Assembly (NCBI RefSeq): GCF_003852895.1 | Contig: NZ_QUSW01000011.1 | Location: 124,001 to 188,000 of the forward strand | DNA: 64,000 nucleotides | Direction: 5' to 3' | Source: Rhizobacter terrae | GTDB lineage: Bacteria > Pseudomonadota > Gammaproteobacteria > Burkholderiales > Burkholderiaceae_C | Part shown: positions 23,861 to 32,187 of the stretch, piece by piece | Layout of the letters: every line of letters begins with the position of its first letter | How positions within the stretch are numbered: the first letter of the stretch is position 1 | Notes under the pieces: generated by a model | Told to the model about the DNA's origin: nothing | What the model saw: only the letters and a program-made list of their open reading frames with translations | The model's database searches: none | Program-made: the position numbers and the translations under genes

Positions 23861-25936
23861 GTGAATTCTGGTACGCAACCGGAGCTGCGCGCACAGCGCA
23901 GGCTTCCCGGCAAGGCATTTCCTTTGTCGCTCGTGGTCTCGGCCATGCTCGCGGCCTGCGGCGGCGGTCAGTCGTCCGATGGTGAAGCCACGGCACAGGC
24001 GCTGGTCACTGCAGCGGCCGACACGCCCGTGTGCTTCTACGAACACATCAACTACCAGGGCGCGAGCTTCTGCACCACGGCCAACAGCGCCTGGGTGGGG
24101 TCGTCCTGGAACGACCGCATCTCGTCGGTCAAGGTGAAGACGGGCTACAAGGTCCAGCTCTTCGAACACATCAACTACGGTGGCGGCTCCATCTCGCTGT
24201 CGGCCGATGCACCCAACCTGGTCTCGCTGTCGTTCAACGACAAGGCCTCGTCGCTGAAGATCACCGCGCCGCCGGCACCTCCGCCCCCGCCTCCGCCGCC
24301 TCCCCCTCCGCCGCCCCCACCGCCCACTGACAACAAGGTCGCGGGCATCCAGCTCGCACAGTCGATGCTGTTCAACAGCGACGACAAGGAACTGGTGCTG
24401 GTGGCCGGCAAGGCCGCGCTGGTCAAGGTCAATGTCACCACCACCAACACCGCAGGCGGTAAGCCCACGGGCACGCTGCGGGTGGACAACACCGGCGGCG
24501 GCGCCTCGCGCGACCTGCTGCTGACGGCACCCACCGCGGCCATCCCGACCACCGTGCCGGACGTGCCGAGCTTCAGCGATTCCTACACCGCGTACATCCC
24601 GGCCGAGTTCGTGAAGCCGGGCCTGCGCCTGACAGTGCAGATCGGCAGCGCAGCAGCCACCACGCTCACGCCGCGCGTGGGCGGCGGCGTGCCGATGCGC
24701 TACATCCCGATCTCGGTGAAGATCGCGGGCGTCGCCGGCGTGATCCCTGCGGACCAGAGCGCGCACCTGCAGGCGCTGTTCCCGGTGTCCACGACGACCA
24801 CGCAGTCGCATGCGTCGTACACCTCGCAGAAAGTGACCATCCTGCCGACCACCGATGCGGGTTGGGACGATGCATTCGGCAAGGTGCTCGGCGAGCTGGC
24901 CGACCTGCACTCCATCGAAGGCGCGGCCAGGCACGACCACTACTTCGGCTTCATTCCCAAGCGCACCTGGGGCCTGGCGGGCCTGGCCTACCTGAGCGGC
25001 AACTCGGGCGTGGGCTTTGACATGCCCAGCGCACCGACGACGGTTCGCGACGTGGTGGCGCACGAGATGGGCCACAACTTCTCACTGCCGCACGCAGCCT
25101 GCGGCGGCGCCGGAAGTCCGGACCCCAACTACCCGTACCCCGACGCCAACCTGGGCAAGCCGGGCCGCTACATCTGGACCTTCCTCGCGGACTCGACCAC
25201 GTTCTACGACCCGCGCCCGACCGACCGCCACGACATCATGAGCTACTGCGGCGGCCAGGTCTTCTCGGACTACAACTACCGCAAGATGCAGGTCTACCTC
25301 ACGCCGGCCGACAAGGCCACGGCCGCGGGCGCCACCGCGTCGGCGCAGTCGGTGTCCGCGCCGGAGTCGACCGAGACGCGTGAAGTGCTGCTGGTCAGCG
25401 GCGAGCTGCGTGCCTCAGGCGCCGAGCTGAATCCGGTCAAGGCGCTGACGGGCAGGGTGAACACCAGTGCGGCCGGGTCCGGTCCGTACACGCTGCGTGT
25501 GGTGACGGCCTCCGGCACCATCGACTACCCGTTCACGCCGCGCGAGCTGGACCACAACACCACGGTCAAGCACTTCGGGCTCACGATTCCCAACCCGGGC
25601 ACGATCGCGAGCATCACGGTGCTGTATCAAGGCCAGGCGGTGGGCACGGCGAAGTCGCAGGCGGAGACGGGCACGGCCCGTGCGCAGTCGGCCACCGCGG
25701 TGACCGCGCCGCAGGTGAAGGAAGCCAACGGCCAGCTGCAGGTGAGCTGGGATTCGCGCCGCCATCCGTTCGCCACGCTGACGTGGGTGGGCGCGAACGG
25801 CCAGCGCATCAACCTCGCGCAGGATCTGCGCGGCGGCAATGCGGCGGTGTCGGCGAGCGAACTGCCCGCAGGCGGCAGCTTCGAAGTCATCCTGTCGGAT
25901 GGGTTGAACTCGACGAGGCAGTCGGTCGGCCGTTGA
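23861..25936 (+). CDS. Crystallin-domain metzincin metalloprotease lipoprotein
   Basis: A 691-residue exported protein. The start is GTG at 23861, giving a signal with lipobox AMLAACGGG. Residues about 55-145 form a two-motif beta/gamma-crystallin domain (VCFYEHINYQG and VQLFEHINYGGGS). A proline run of about 18 residues is the linker. A metzincin-type zinc protease follows: HEMGHNFSLPH (His401, Glu402, His405, His411) and the Met-turn DIMSYC. A beta-rich C-terminal part completes it. It probably digests protein substrates at the cell surface or outside. The 290-nt upstream gap holds a candidate terminator but no gene. Confidence 0.87.
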   Translation: MNSGTQPELRAQRRLPGKAFPLSLVVSAMLAACGGGQSSDGEATAQALVTAAADTPVCFYEHINYQGASFCTTANSAWVGSSWNDRISSVKVKTGYKVQLFEHINYGGGSISLSADAPNLVSLSFNDKASSLKITAPPAPPPPPPPPPPPPPPPPTDNKVAGIQLAQSMLFNSDDKELVLVAGKAALVKVNVTTTNTAGGKPTGTLRVDNTGGGASRDLLLTAPTAAIPTTVPDVPSFSDSYTAYIPAEFVKPGLRLTVQIGSAAATTLTPRVGGGVPMRYIPISVKIAGVAGVIPADQSAHLQALFPVSTTTTQSHASYTSQKVTILPTTDAGWDDAFGKVLGELADLHSIEGAARHDHYFGFIPKRTWGLAGLAYLSGNSGVGFDMPSAPTTVRDVVAHEMGHNFSLPHAACGGAGSPDPNYPYPDANLGKPGRYIWTFLADSTTFYDPRPTDRHDIMSYCGGQVFSDYNYRKMQVYLTPADKATAAGATASAQSVSAPESTETREVLLVSGELRASGAELNPVKALTGRVNTSAAGSGPYTLRVVTASGTIDYPFTPRELDHNTTVKHFGLTIPNPGTIASITVLYQGQAVGTAKSQAETGTARAQSATAVTAPQVKEANGQLQVSWDSRRHPFATLTWVGANGQRINLAQDLRGGNAAVSASELPAGGSFEVILSDGLNSTRQSVGR

Positions 25937-25952
25937 TGTGAGCTGAAGACGA

Positions 25953-25988
25953 GGCCCGCTCACTGGCGACAGGGAGCGGGTCTTTTCA
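25953..25988 (+). terminator. Intrinsic terminator after metalloprotease gene
   Basis: A 7-bp stem, CCCGCTC (25955-25961) with GAGCGGG (25974-25980), has a 12-nt loop and is followed by TCTTTTCATTT. It lies 18 nt after the metalloprotease stop and overlaps the 3' end of the opposite-strand MFS gene. Confidence 0.65.
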
Positions 25989-27389
25989 TTTCGTGCTTCT
26001 GAGCAGGCTGACCGCAGCGCCAGCCGATGCAGCCAATGCGGCGAGTGCCAAGCCCGCGTGCACTGCGCGCAGTGGCGGCAGCAGCGCGAACAGCAATCCC
26101 ATCAGCAGGCTGCCAAGCGTCAGGCCGGTCAGCCGCGCGGTGCCCTGTGCGCCGCCGGCTGCGCCGCTGCGTTCCTTGGGCGCGGCCAGCAGCATGTTCT
26201 GGTTGTTGGGCGTCTGGAAGAGCCCGAAGCCGAGACCGGCCAGGCCGGTGAAGATGGCCATCGGCAGGCGAGGATCGCTGGGAAGCGGCCAGGCGGCGCA
26301 CAGCGCCAGGCCGATCGCGAGGCACCCGCCTCCGATGGCGCACAACCACGCGGTCGGCACGCGCTTGGCCAGGCGCGCCGACAAGGGCGCGGCCACCATC
26401 ACCGCCAGCGGCCATGGCGTCATCAAGAGGCCAGTGGCGATCGCGCTCATGCCCAGCTCATGCTGGAAGTAGAACGGCAGCGCCACGTAGCCGCTCATCT
26501 GCCCGGTGAAGCAGCACACCGACGCGATGATCGACATGCGGAACGACCGCACCCGCAGGAGATCCAGCGGGACCAGCGGTGCTGCCTTGGGCATCTCGCG
26601 GCGCACCAGCAGAACCAGGGACGCGGCCGACACGGCGAGCAAGGTGCCGCCGGTCCAAGGAGATGACGGGAGCCAATCGCTGCCCAGCACGAAGGCGGCG
26701 AACATGAGCGCGTTGAGGGCGATGCTCCGGACATCGAGTGGACGCGCGGTGGCCGGCGGACTCGGCAAGCCGGCACAGGCGGCCAGCACCAGCACGCCGA
26801 GCGGCAGGTTCACCGCAAAGAGCCACGGCCAGCTGGCGATGGACAGCACACTGGCGCCGACGGCTGGGCCGGCGGCAGAGGCGCCTGCGATGGTCAGCGC
26901 GTTCCATGCGATCGCCTGTCCCAGCAGCCGGCGTGGGTAGGTGAAGCGCAGCAGCGCAATGCCCAGCGGCATCACCGCGGCGCTGCCCAGGCCCTGAAGG
27001 CAGCGGGCCGCCACCAGCCATGGCAACGATGGTGCGAGTGCGCACAACACCGACGCTGCGGTGAACAGCGCGATGCCTGCGGCGAACACACGGCGATATC
27101 CCAGCCGCTCGCCGACGGCGGAGGCGGGCAGCAGGAACATCACGATGGCGAGCTGATAGGCCGTGACGATCCAGACCGTGTCGGCCGGCGCAGTGTGCAA
27201 CTGCTGGGCGATGCTCGGCAGTGCAACGTTGGCGATCGCGCCGTCGAGCACCACCAGCACGATCGCACCGAGGATCGCGGCGACGGCGATGGAGCGCCGC
27301 GGCAGCGGCAGGCCGTCCAGCTCGGTTGACGCGGCATCAGTGTGGCGAGAGGCCGTGGGAGAGGAGGATCCGAGGGCAGGTGACAACAT
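25986..27389 (-). CDS. DHA2-family MFS drug-efflux transporter
   Basis: A 467-residue inner-membrane transporter of the 14-TM DHA2 family (EmrB/QacA type), which exports drugs with proton antiport. Motifs visible are the TM1 signature LDGAIANVALPSIAQQL, motif A between TM2 and TM3 (AVGERLGYRRVF), and the antiporter motif-C-like GASAAGPAVGA. The start at 27389 is chosen because the first membrane helix begins soon after; the 649-residue extension is a shadow of the divergent LysR gene. It is divergent from that LysR gene, which likely controls it. Substrates are unknown. Confidence 0.88.
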   Translation of the reverse strand: MLSPALGSSSPTASRHTDAASTELDGLPLPRRSIAVAAILGAIVLVVLDGAIANVALPSIAQQLHTAPADTVWIVTAYQLAIVMFLLPASAVGERLGYRRVFAAGIALFTAASVLCALAPSLPWLVAARCLQGLGSAAVMPLGIALLRFTYPRRLLGQAIAWNALTIAGASAAGPAVGASVLSIASWPWLFAVNLPLGVLVLAACAGLPSPPATARPLDVRSIALNALMFAAFVLGSDWLPSSPWTGGTLLAVSAASLVLLVRREMPKAAPLVPLDLLRVRSFRMSIIASVCCFTGQMSGYVALPFYFQHELGMSAIATGLLMTPWPLAVMVAAPLSARLAKRVPTAWLCAIGGGCLAIGLALCAAWPLPSDPRLPMAIFTGLAGLGFGLFQTPNNQNMLLAAPKERSGAAGGAQGTARLTGLTLGSLLMGLLFALLPPLRAVHAGLALAALAASAGAAVSLLRSTK

Positions 27390-27528
27390 GGGTGACGGGC
27401 TGAAGGAGATGCTTGATCGCGCCCAATCAGCATAGGTCGACGACCTCGTCGCAAACAGAGCGCCGCATGCATCTTGTTCCTGCATGCGGCGCCTGCCCTG
27501 CCTTTTCAAAGCGTGATAGGTTCGGCGC

Positions 27529-28446
27529 ATGCCCGCCGATGCCGACCTCAACCTGCTCATTGCACTGAATGCCCTGCTGTCCGAGGGCAGCGTTTCACGG
27601 GCGGCCGAGCGACTGGGCCTGAGCGAATCGGCCATGAGCCGCACGCTGGCGCGGCTGCGCGAAGCGACGGGCGACGAATTGCTGGTGCGTGCGGGCCGGG
27701 CCATGGTTCCCACGCCGCGGGCGCTGGCGCTGCGCGATCGGGTCAAGGCGCTGGTCGAAGATGCCAGTGCCGTGCTCCAGCCGGCCGGGCCCGACCTGAA
27801 TCTGGGCACACTGGAACGGATGTTCACCGTGCGCGCCAATGATGGTTTCATCGAGGCCTTCGCGCATCGGCTCGCGGCACGCACCGCGCGTGAAGCGCCC
27901 GCCGTCCGACTGCGCTTCGCGCCCAAGCCCGACAAGGATGTGCGCCCGCTGCGCGAGGGATTGATCGACCTGGACGTTGGCGTTCTCGGTGACTCCGGCC
28001 CCGAGGTGCGCGTGCAGGCGCTCTACCGGGATCGCTTCGTCGCTGTCGTGCGAGAGGGGCACCCGCTGCTGGAAGGCGAGATCACGCCCGAGCGATACGC
28101 GGCCTGCGACCATGTGGTCACCTCGCGCCGAGGGCTGATCACTGGACCGGTGGACGACATGCTCGCCGCCGTTGGATTGAAGCGCAAGATCGCGGTCGTT
28201 GTGCCCAGCTTCGGCACTGCGTTGTCGACCGCGGCGGTGACCGACATGGTGGCACTGATCCCCGAGTCTTATTTCGAGCACGCCAGGGCGCGCATCGCGC
28301 TTCGCTCGTTCGAGCTGCCGGTGCCGACGGAGCACATCACCATCTCGCAGATGTGGCACCCGCGATTCGATCGGGATCCGGCGCATCGGTGGTTGCGTGG
28401 GGTGGTGTTGGAGGTGTGTCGGAATCCTGGTGTGGGCGCGGCCTGA
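27529..28446 (+). CDS. LysR family transcriptional regulator
   Basis: A 305-residue LysR protein with the PnbR/NodD-like opening DLNLLIALNALLSEGSVSRA and the helix-turn-helix LGLSESAMSRTLARLR. The effector domain follows from about residue 90. It is transcribed divergently from the MFS efflux gene across a 139-nt spacer, the classic arrangement for an efflux regulator. Length is typical. The inducer is unknown. Confidence 0.9.
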   Translation: MPADADLNLLIALNALLSEGSVSRAAERLGLSESAMSRTLARLREATGDELLVRAGRAMVPTPRALALRDRVKALVEDASAVLQPAGPDLNLGTLERMFTVRANDGFIEAFAHRLAARTAREAPAVRLRFAPKPDKDVRPLREGLIDLDVGVLGDSGPEVRVQALYRDRFVAVVREGHPLLEGEITPERYAACDHVVTSRRGLITGPVDDMLAAVGLKRKIAVVVPSFGTALSTAAVTDMVALIPESYFEHARARIALRSFELPVPTEHITISQMWHPRFDRDPAHRWLRGVVLEVCRNPGVGAA

Positions 28447-28473
28447 AAGGCAATTGCATCTGTGAGGGGAGGG

Positions 28474-28788
28474 TCAGGGGTCGAGTGCGGTGTGCTTCAC
28501 CCAGATGTACTTCCTCCGAAGAAATGTGATGTACAGGAAGGCGAGAAGCGGGTGGGAGTTGGGTCCGCACGTGACCGTTTCAGTCGCTCCGGGCGCGACG
28601 TTCACTTCAATGACTGGCGACGTGCACCAGTCGATCTTCAGCTGGATGGAATGCCTTCCGGTTGCAACAGGAACGGTGACCTTGGAGCTTTCTCGTATCG
28701 AACCGACTGGCCTTCCATCAACCAGCATTTGGTATGACCGGAGCTTGTCTTGCCAGGCTGCTTCTCGTTTGAATTCAATTTGACTCAC
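28474..28788 (-). CDS. Hypothetical protein with C-terminal hydrophobic segment
   Basis: A 104-residue protein, unrecognised by name. It contains a beta-rich domain with the pattern GRHSIQLKIDWCTSP and then a membrane-like segment (HPLLAFLYITF). Similar short beta-sandwich proteins with G-x-H-x-I-x-x-K-x-D-W-C occur in many bacteria. It is the last gene of the low-GC minus-strand run and lies 27 nt past the end of the LysR gene. The function is not predictable. Confidence 0.6.
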   Translation of the reverse strand: MSQIEFKREAAWQDKLRSYQMLVDGRPVGSIRESSKVTVPVATGRHSIQLKIDWCTSPVIEVNVAPGATETVTCGPNSHPLLAFLYITFLRRKYIWVKHTALDP

Positions 28789-28836
28789 GAAAGATGCCTC
28801 CGTTTTGCGTGGGGCTTGCTGCTGCTGCCAAATTTC

Positions 28837-29187
28837 TCATGCGCTCGTTGACCATTGATAGCGTATGAAGATGCCTGGCGCACTGATGACCAGGTGTGTT
28901 TGGTCCCAGGAGTCTGCTGTCAATTGATGCGTGAGCCAATCGGCGTGCAGCGGAATCTCGATGTTCGCAAAACGCTTGATGTACTTGCTTACCCGACTCC
29001 GGTCTGAAACGAAATAGAAGGGTTTAGGCTCAGGAAGCGTGGTGGCCACTTGAACTCCAACGGTCGAAGTGATGAACGTGACCACATCTGGATTAGGAAA
29101 CTTTGACTGGCGAGCCAGATCGATTTCGATCGACTCTTCGCTTCCTGGATCATCAAATTCGAACTGATCGATGCGAAGTGAAAGCAT
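28837..29187 (-). CDS. Hypothetical protein (orphan, low-GC islet)
   Basis: A 116-residue soluble protein beginning MLSLRIDQFEFDDPGSEESIEI. It has no recognisable motif or signal peptide. Acidic, with mixed alpha/beta character by eye. Base composition is clearly lower in G+C than in flanking genes. Its size, acidity and neighbours are those of an immunity-type or other accessory orphan, but no toxin gene is adjacent. Confidence 0.55.
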   Translation of the reverse strand: MLSLRIDQFEFDDPGSEESIEIDLARQSKFPNPDVVTFITSTVGVQVATTLPEPKPFYFVSDRSRVSKYIKRFANIEIPLHADWLTHQLTADSWDQTHLVISAPGIFIRYQWSTSA

Positions 29188-29260
29188 GAAACCTTAGTTG
29201 TCGAAGGGCGTCCAACAGAAAACGAAGTTTCATATTGAACGTTGTCTAGATGGTTAGATG

Positions 29261-29740
29261 TCAGACATCGGCGGGAGGCGAAGAAAGCGCATGACGTGCA
29301 CCCTCAATAGCTCGAATGATTTCATACGGGAGCACTTCGACGGCATGAATGGAACCAGACTCATGCTCGCAGCAAACTAGCTGCAACCTGCCTTGCAGAG
29401 GAAGCAAGAAGCAGAGAAAGTTGTCCGTAGTGGGCCCCCAATCTATGAGCCTTAGCTCGGCCCCAGCTTGTTCCATCTGGGGCGAATCGGGTGTGGAAAT
29501 TCTTCGGAAGGCTTCCGTGGGACTGAGGCCCAGGAACAAGGACTCGTGACGGAGGAAGTTCAACTGCTTCTTGAGATAACGCTCGGTAGATTCCAGGGTA
29601 TGGACGAACGAAGGAACATAGACCGACGTGTCGTAGGACGTGAGACTCTTGCTGCCAGCCCAAACCTCTACCGTTCCAAGAGGAGCAGCAGTGAGTTCGA
29701 CATGAATTGCGAAACGGTGCTTCGAGCCAAAGACTTGCAT
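29261..29740 (-). CDS. Hypothetical protein (orphan, low-GC islet)
   Basis: A 159-residue soluble protein. The opening MQVFGSKHRFAIHVELT and central WGPTTDNFLCFLLP are notable, but I do not recognise the family. No signal or membrane segment is clear. It lies in the lower-GC stretch with short spacers (73 and 97 nt) to neighbours on the same strand. It could be another immunity-type gene; this is inference from context only. Confidence 0.55.
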   Translation of the reverse strand: MQVFGSKHRFAIHVELTAAPLGTVEVWAGSKSLTSYDTSVYVPSFVHTLESTERYLKKQLNFLRHESLFLGLSPTEAFRRISTPDSPQMEQAGAELRLIDWGPTTDNFLCFLLPLQGRLQLVCCEHESGSIHAVEVLPYEIIRAIEGARHALSSPPADV

Positions 29741-29837
29741 GGTGTGGTGCTAAAGGTTCAAGGCAGGGGTAGTGGCGACTTGACGGAGAGGTTGGGTGCT
29801 GGCTTTAACACTAAGCACTGCAGGCGTGATGCAGCCA

Positions 29838-30215
29838 TCAGCTTGCTTCGCCAGAGGAGAATTCACTGGCAAAACGTAGTCGGTTGCCATCAGGATCTCT
29901 CAAGACCATTTCACGCGTATCCCACGGCGTATTTGCCGGGCGCTCAACAGGCAAGACGCCACGAGAGCTGAACTCGGCAAAGCAGTCATCAACGTCAGGC
30001 ACGACGAAATAGACCGCACCACCAACCTCGCAATCTCCAGTGTGCTCGGTCAGGAAGATGGTTTGATCGGATCGAGTCAACTGCATGAACAAGGGGAAGC
30101 CAGGCTCGAATTGATGCTCCCAGTCGACGGTGAAGCCCAAGCCTCTGACATAGAACTCCAGGCTGCGGCGTGCATCGGTGATCCGCAACTGAGGAATGAC
30201 TGTTTGACCCGGCAC
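29838..30215 (-). CDS. VOC-superfamily (glyoxalase/bleomycin-resistance) protein
   Basis: A 125-residue protein of the vicinal-oxygen-chelate fold. It starts IPQLRITDARRSLEFYVRGLGF, then IFLTEHTGD, GGAVYFVVPDVD and ends MVLRDPDGNRLRF, which are the strand/turn signatures of the family. Many such proteins bind or modify small molecules (antibiotics, methylglyoxal adducts). Which ligand this one handles is not evident. It sits in the low-GC run but its own family is widespread. Confidence 0.82.
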   Translation of the reverse strand: MPGQTVIPQLRITDARRSLEFYVRGLGFTVDWEHQFEPGFPLFMQLTRSDQTIFLTEHTGDCEVGGAVYFVVPDVDDCFAEFSSRGVLPVERPANTPWDTREMVLRDPDGNRLRFASEFSSGEAS

Positions 30216-30312
30216 GGTGTTTCCTTCTGGCGTCTAAGGTTTGATGCGAGTGGCGGCAGGAAGCAAGCCAAACTTGCTGGGCAATGTCCGCTCGGACGTC
30301 AGCTGGCGAGCC

Positions 30313-30672
30313 TCACAGCAGCCCCAAGCAACTCGCAATCGCATTCTGTTCCGAGAGGGGCGCTGGTCGCCGTTGAAGGACATATGCGCCTGGGTCCCAC
30401 CTCGCGACTACTGCGGTTTCGTTGAATTTGAGTCGTACATCAATGCCCGACTTGCGGGGGGCACAGCCGGACACAGGAAGAGAACTACCGCTCGCCAACA
30501 CCCCAACGACACGCGGCCGATCTCCGATGTTGCCTGCAACCGTGGCCGGATCGAGAAGTGGCACGTCCCTCAGGGCGACCAGTGTGATGACTTCGCCTGT
30601 CCCAGGGACCAGAAACACGAATCCAACAAGAGCGAGGACGGGCATGCCGAGCAGCTTCACGACGGTGCTCAT
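30313..30672 (-). CDS. Small membrane-anchored hypothetical protein
   Basis: A 119-residue protein with an N-terminal hydrophobic segment (MSTVVKLLGMPVLALVGFV, shown as start) followed by a beta-rich domain with GCAPRKSGIDVRLKFNETA. The start at 30672 overlaps the upstream gene's stop by 4 nt, giving a translationally coupled set of three with the ankyrin gene. Function is unknown. Confidence 0.6.
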   Translation of the reverse strand: MSTVVKLLGMPVLALVGFVFLVPGTGEVITLVALRDVPLLDPATVAGNIGDRPRVVGVLASGSSLPVSGCAPRKSGIDVRLKFNETAVVARWDPGAYVLQRRPAPLSEQNAIASCLGLL

Positions 30673-31070
30673 CTTGACGCCACCTTCATCAGATCCTCCC
30701 AATCCCATCCATCAGCATCCTTGCGTCGAACCTTGTCGACGTACTCGTTCAGGAAGAACAGTCGAGTCCCTCCGTACGGCGAGCTGAAGTGGAGATAGGG
30801 TTTCGGCGACCGAAATATCTGGTTCCTCGGCTGACCGATCTTGACAGCGTCGCCGATGCGCTTGGGGTTGTCGTCCCAACTCTTGATGGCTGGTTCTCCG
30901 TTCAGCCGGACTCGATTCATCACGAAGACAGTTGGATGAGCCACCTCGAATTCGGCCCACAGGAGCGCATCGTCGTCGTAGAACCTCAGGCAGCGTACGA
31001 CCATTCCGCGGCCAGACTCCACCAGCACGCATTCTTTGCCGAGAAGATCTTTCAGGTCATTCACTCTCAT
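30669..31070 (-). CDS. Hypothetical protein in ankyrin-gene operon
   Basis: A 133-residue soluble protein, unrecognised. It opens MRVNDLKDLLGKECVLVES. It overlaps both the ankyrin gene upstream and the membrane-anchored gene downstream by 4 nt each (ATGA), so all three are made together. The composition is aromatic-rich (FSSPYGGTRLFFLNEY). Such tight triplets of orphan genes with an ankyrin protein resemble immunity or anti-toxin modules. Confidence 0.6.
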   Translation of the reverse strand: MRVNDLKDLLGKECVLVESGRGMVVRCLRFYDDDALLWAEFEVAHPTVFVMNRVRLNGEPAIKSWDDNPKRIGDAVKIGQPRNQIFRSPKPYLHFSSPYGGTRLFFLNEYVDKVRRKDADGWDWEDLMKVASR

Positions 31071-31645
31071 GCAATCAAGGCCGCCGCGCAGGCGGTGCTG
31101 CCAGTTTTGAGCGCTACGTCGAGAGGAGTTTCGTCAAAGATGCGCTTGACTGCGGGGTTCGCTCCAGCCTTCAGGAGCAACTCGAGGGCCGCAAGCCGGT
31201 CATCATCTCCCGCCGCCAAATGAAGAGCTGTTTCGCCAAGGTTGTTCTGTTCATCAATGGATGCACCTGAGGCCAGGACAAGCTGCACCACTTCGGCGTT
31301 GCCGCTGCGGACTGCTTCGTGAAGCGTTGGCTCCCCCTGGCCGGCAATGTGCAGGCGTGCCCCTCGTGAGAGAAGGTACTCGACAAGGTCGACGTAGCCC
31401 AGAGATGCCGCTTCCGACAGAGGTGTTCCGCCACATGAATTGAGCGTGTTCACCTGTGCCCCGGCTTCGACGAGAAGAACCACCGCGCGAAGTTGATTCT
31501 CAACGCTCAGGTAGTGAAGCGCCGTTTCTCCGAGTCCCGTTCGCTCCTCGATAAGCTCCGGTTCTTGGCGAAGAAGGGCAGCCATGGCGTCGGGCGACTC
31601 AAACGCGACACGGATCAGGCGATGGGCAGGAGGCTCGGTGGTCAA
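31067..31645 (-). CDS. Ankyrin-repeat protein
   Basis: A 192-residue protein with about four ankyrin repeats of 33 residues. Clear units are GETALHYLSVENQLRAVVLL, GGTPLSEAASLGYVDLVEYL, EPTLHEAVRSGNAEVVQLVL and GETALHLAAGDDDRLAALEL. It has no signal peptide, so it is probably cytosolic and binds protein. It heads the operon with the genes at 30669 and 30313. Ankyrin proteins of this size are often immunity partners of secreted catalase or toxin systems, though no such partner is visible. Confidence 0.85.
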   Translation of the reverse strand: MTTEPPAHRLIRVAFESPDAMAALLRQEPELIEERTGLGETALHYLSVENQLRAVVLLVEAGAQVNTLNSCGGTPLSEAASLGYVDLVEYLLSRGARLHIAGQGEPTLHEAVRSGNAEVVQLVLASGASIDEQNNLGETALHLAAGDDDRLAALELLLKAGANPAVKRIFDETPLDVALKTGSTACAAALIA

Positions 31646-31728
31646 TTGGGAAACTCAATGCTCGTGTGGAATGCGGCTTGTGTTCTGGTGCGGAGAACTC
31701 GCCGATCTGGGGCAATCCTAGAGCATGC

Positions 31729-32148
31729 TCACGGCTCAAAGGAGACCGGAATCTCCAGATTTGTCGATGCCAGCTCACGCGCCTGAACCTCGAACGGGTT
31801 GTCCCAGTACGGCCGCCTGCCACGCATCCACAGCCACACGCTGGCCAAGGGATACGCCACGAAGAAAACCACCCCCCAACGCTCATACTGCCTGACGTGC
31901 ACCAGTTCGTGAGCCAGCGAGCCGACGAGCGCCGCCTCGTCCACCGCGACGATCACGTGGCCGAGCGTGATGGCGTGAAACGGTGATCGCCGAGCGATCC
32001 AGCTTCCGTCACGCAGTGCAGCTTGCAGCGTGCCGCTGCCGAGTCGCCAATGCCCACCCAGCGCGAGCACGAGGGCGACGAGTGCCATGCCGACCACCGA
32101 GCACGGGGCAACCCAGACGAGCAATGCGATGCGGCGCAGCAAAGGCAT
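31729..32148 (-). CDS. Putative membrane metallopeptidase-like protein (HExxH)
   Basis: A 139-residue protein with two hydrophobic segments (about residues 6-30 and 90-108) and the zinc-binding motif HELVHVRQYERWG at about 81-85. HELVHVRQYE resembles the DUF4157/extracellular-like peptidase motif HE(L/T)xHVxQ. A short charged tail with PFEVQARELA may supply the third ligand. The preceding gene is the large protein at 32188. It could be a peptidase or an inactive relative. Confidence 0.65.
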   Translation of the reverse strand: MPLLRRIALLVWVAPCSVVGMALVALVLALGGHWRLGSGTLQAALRDGSWIARRSPFHAITLGHVIVAVDEAALVGSLAHELVHVRQYERWGVVFFVAYPLASVWLWMRGRRPYWDNPFEVQARELASTNLEIPVSFEP

Positions 32149-32187
32149 GCCACGCAGTGTGGCATGCCCGCCCAGTAGCCCCGGAGG

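Noticed and set aside
24285-24330. Short-period CCGCC repeats as a tandem-repeat locus or CRISPR
   Set aside because: It encodes the proline linker of the metalloprotease and has no spacer structure.
25986-27935. 649-residue version of the MFS transporter
   Set aside because: The extension is antisense to the LysR gene; TM1 begins soon after 27389.
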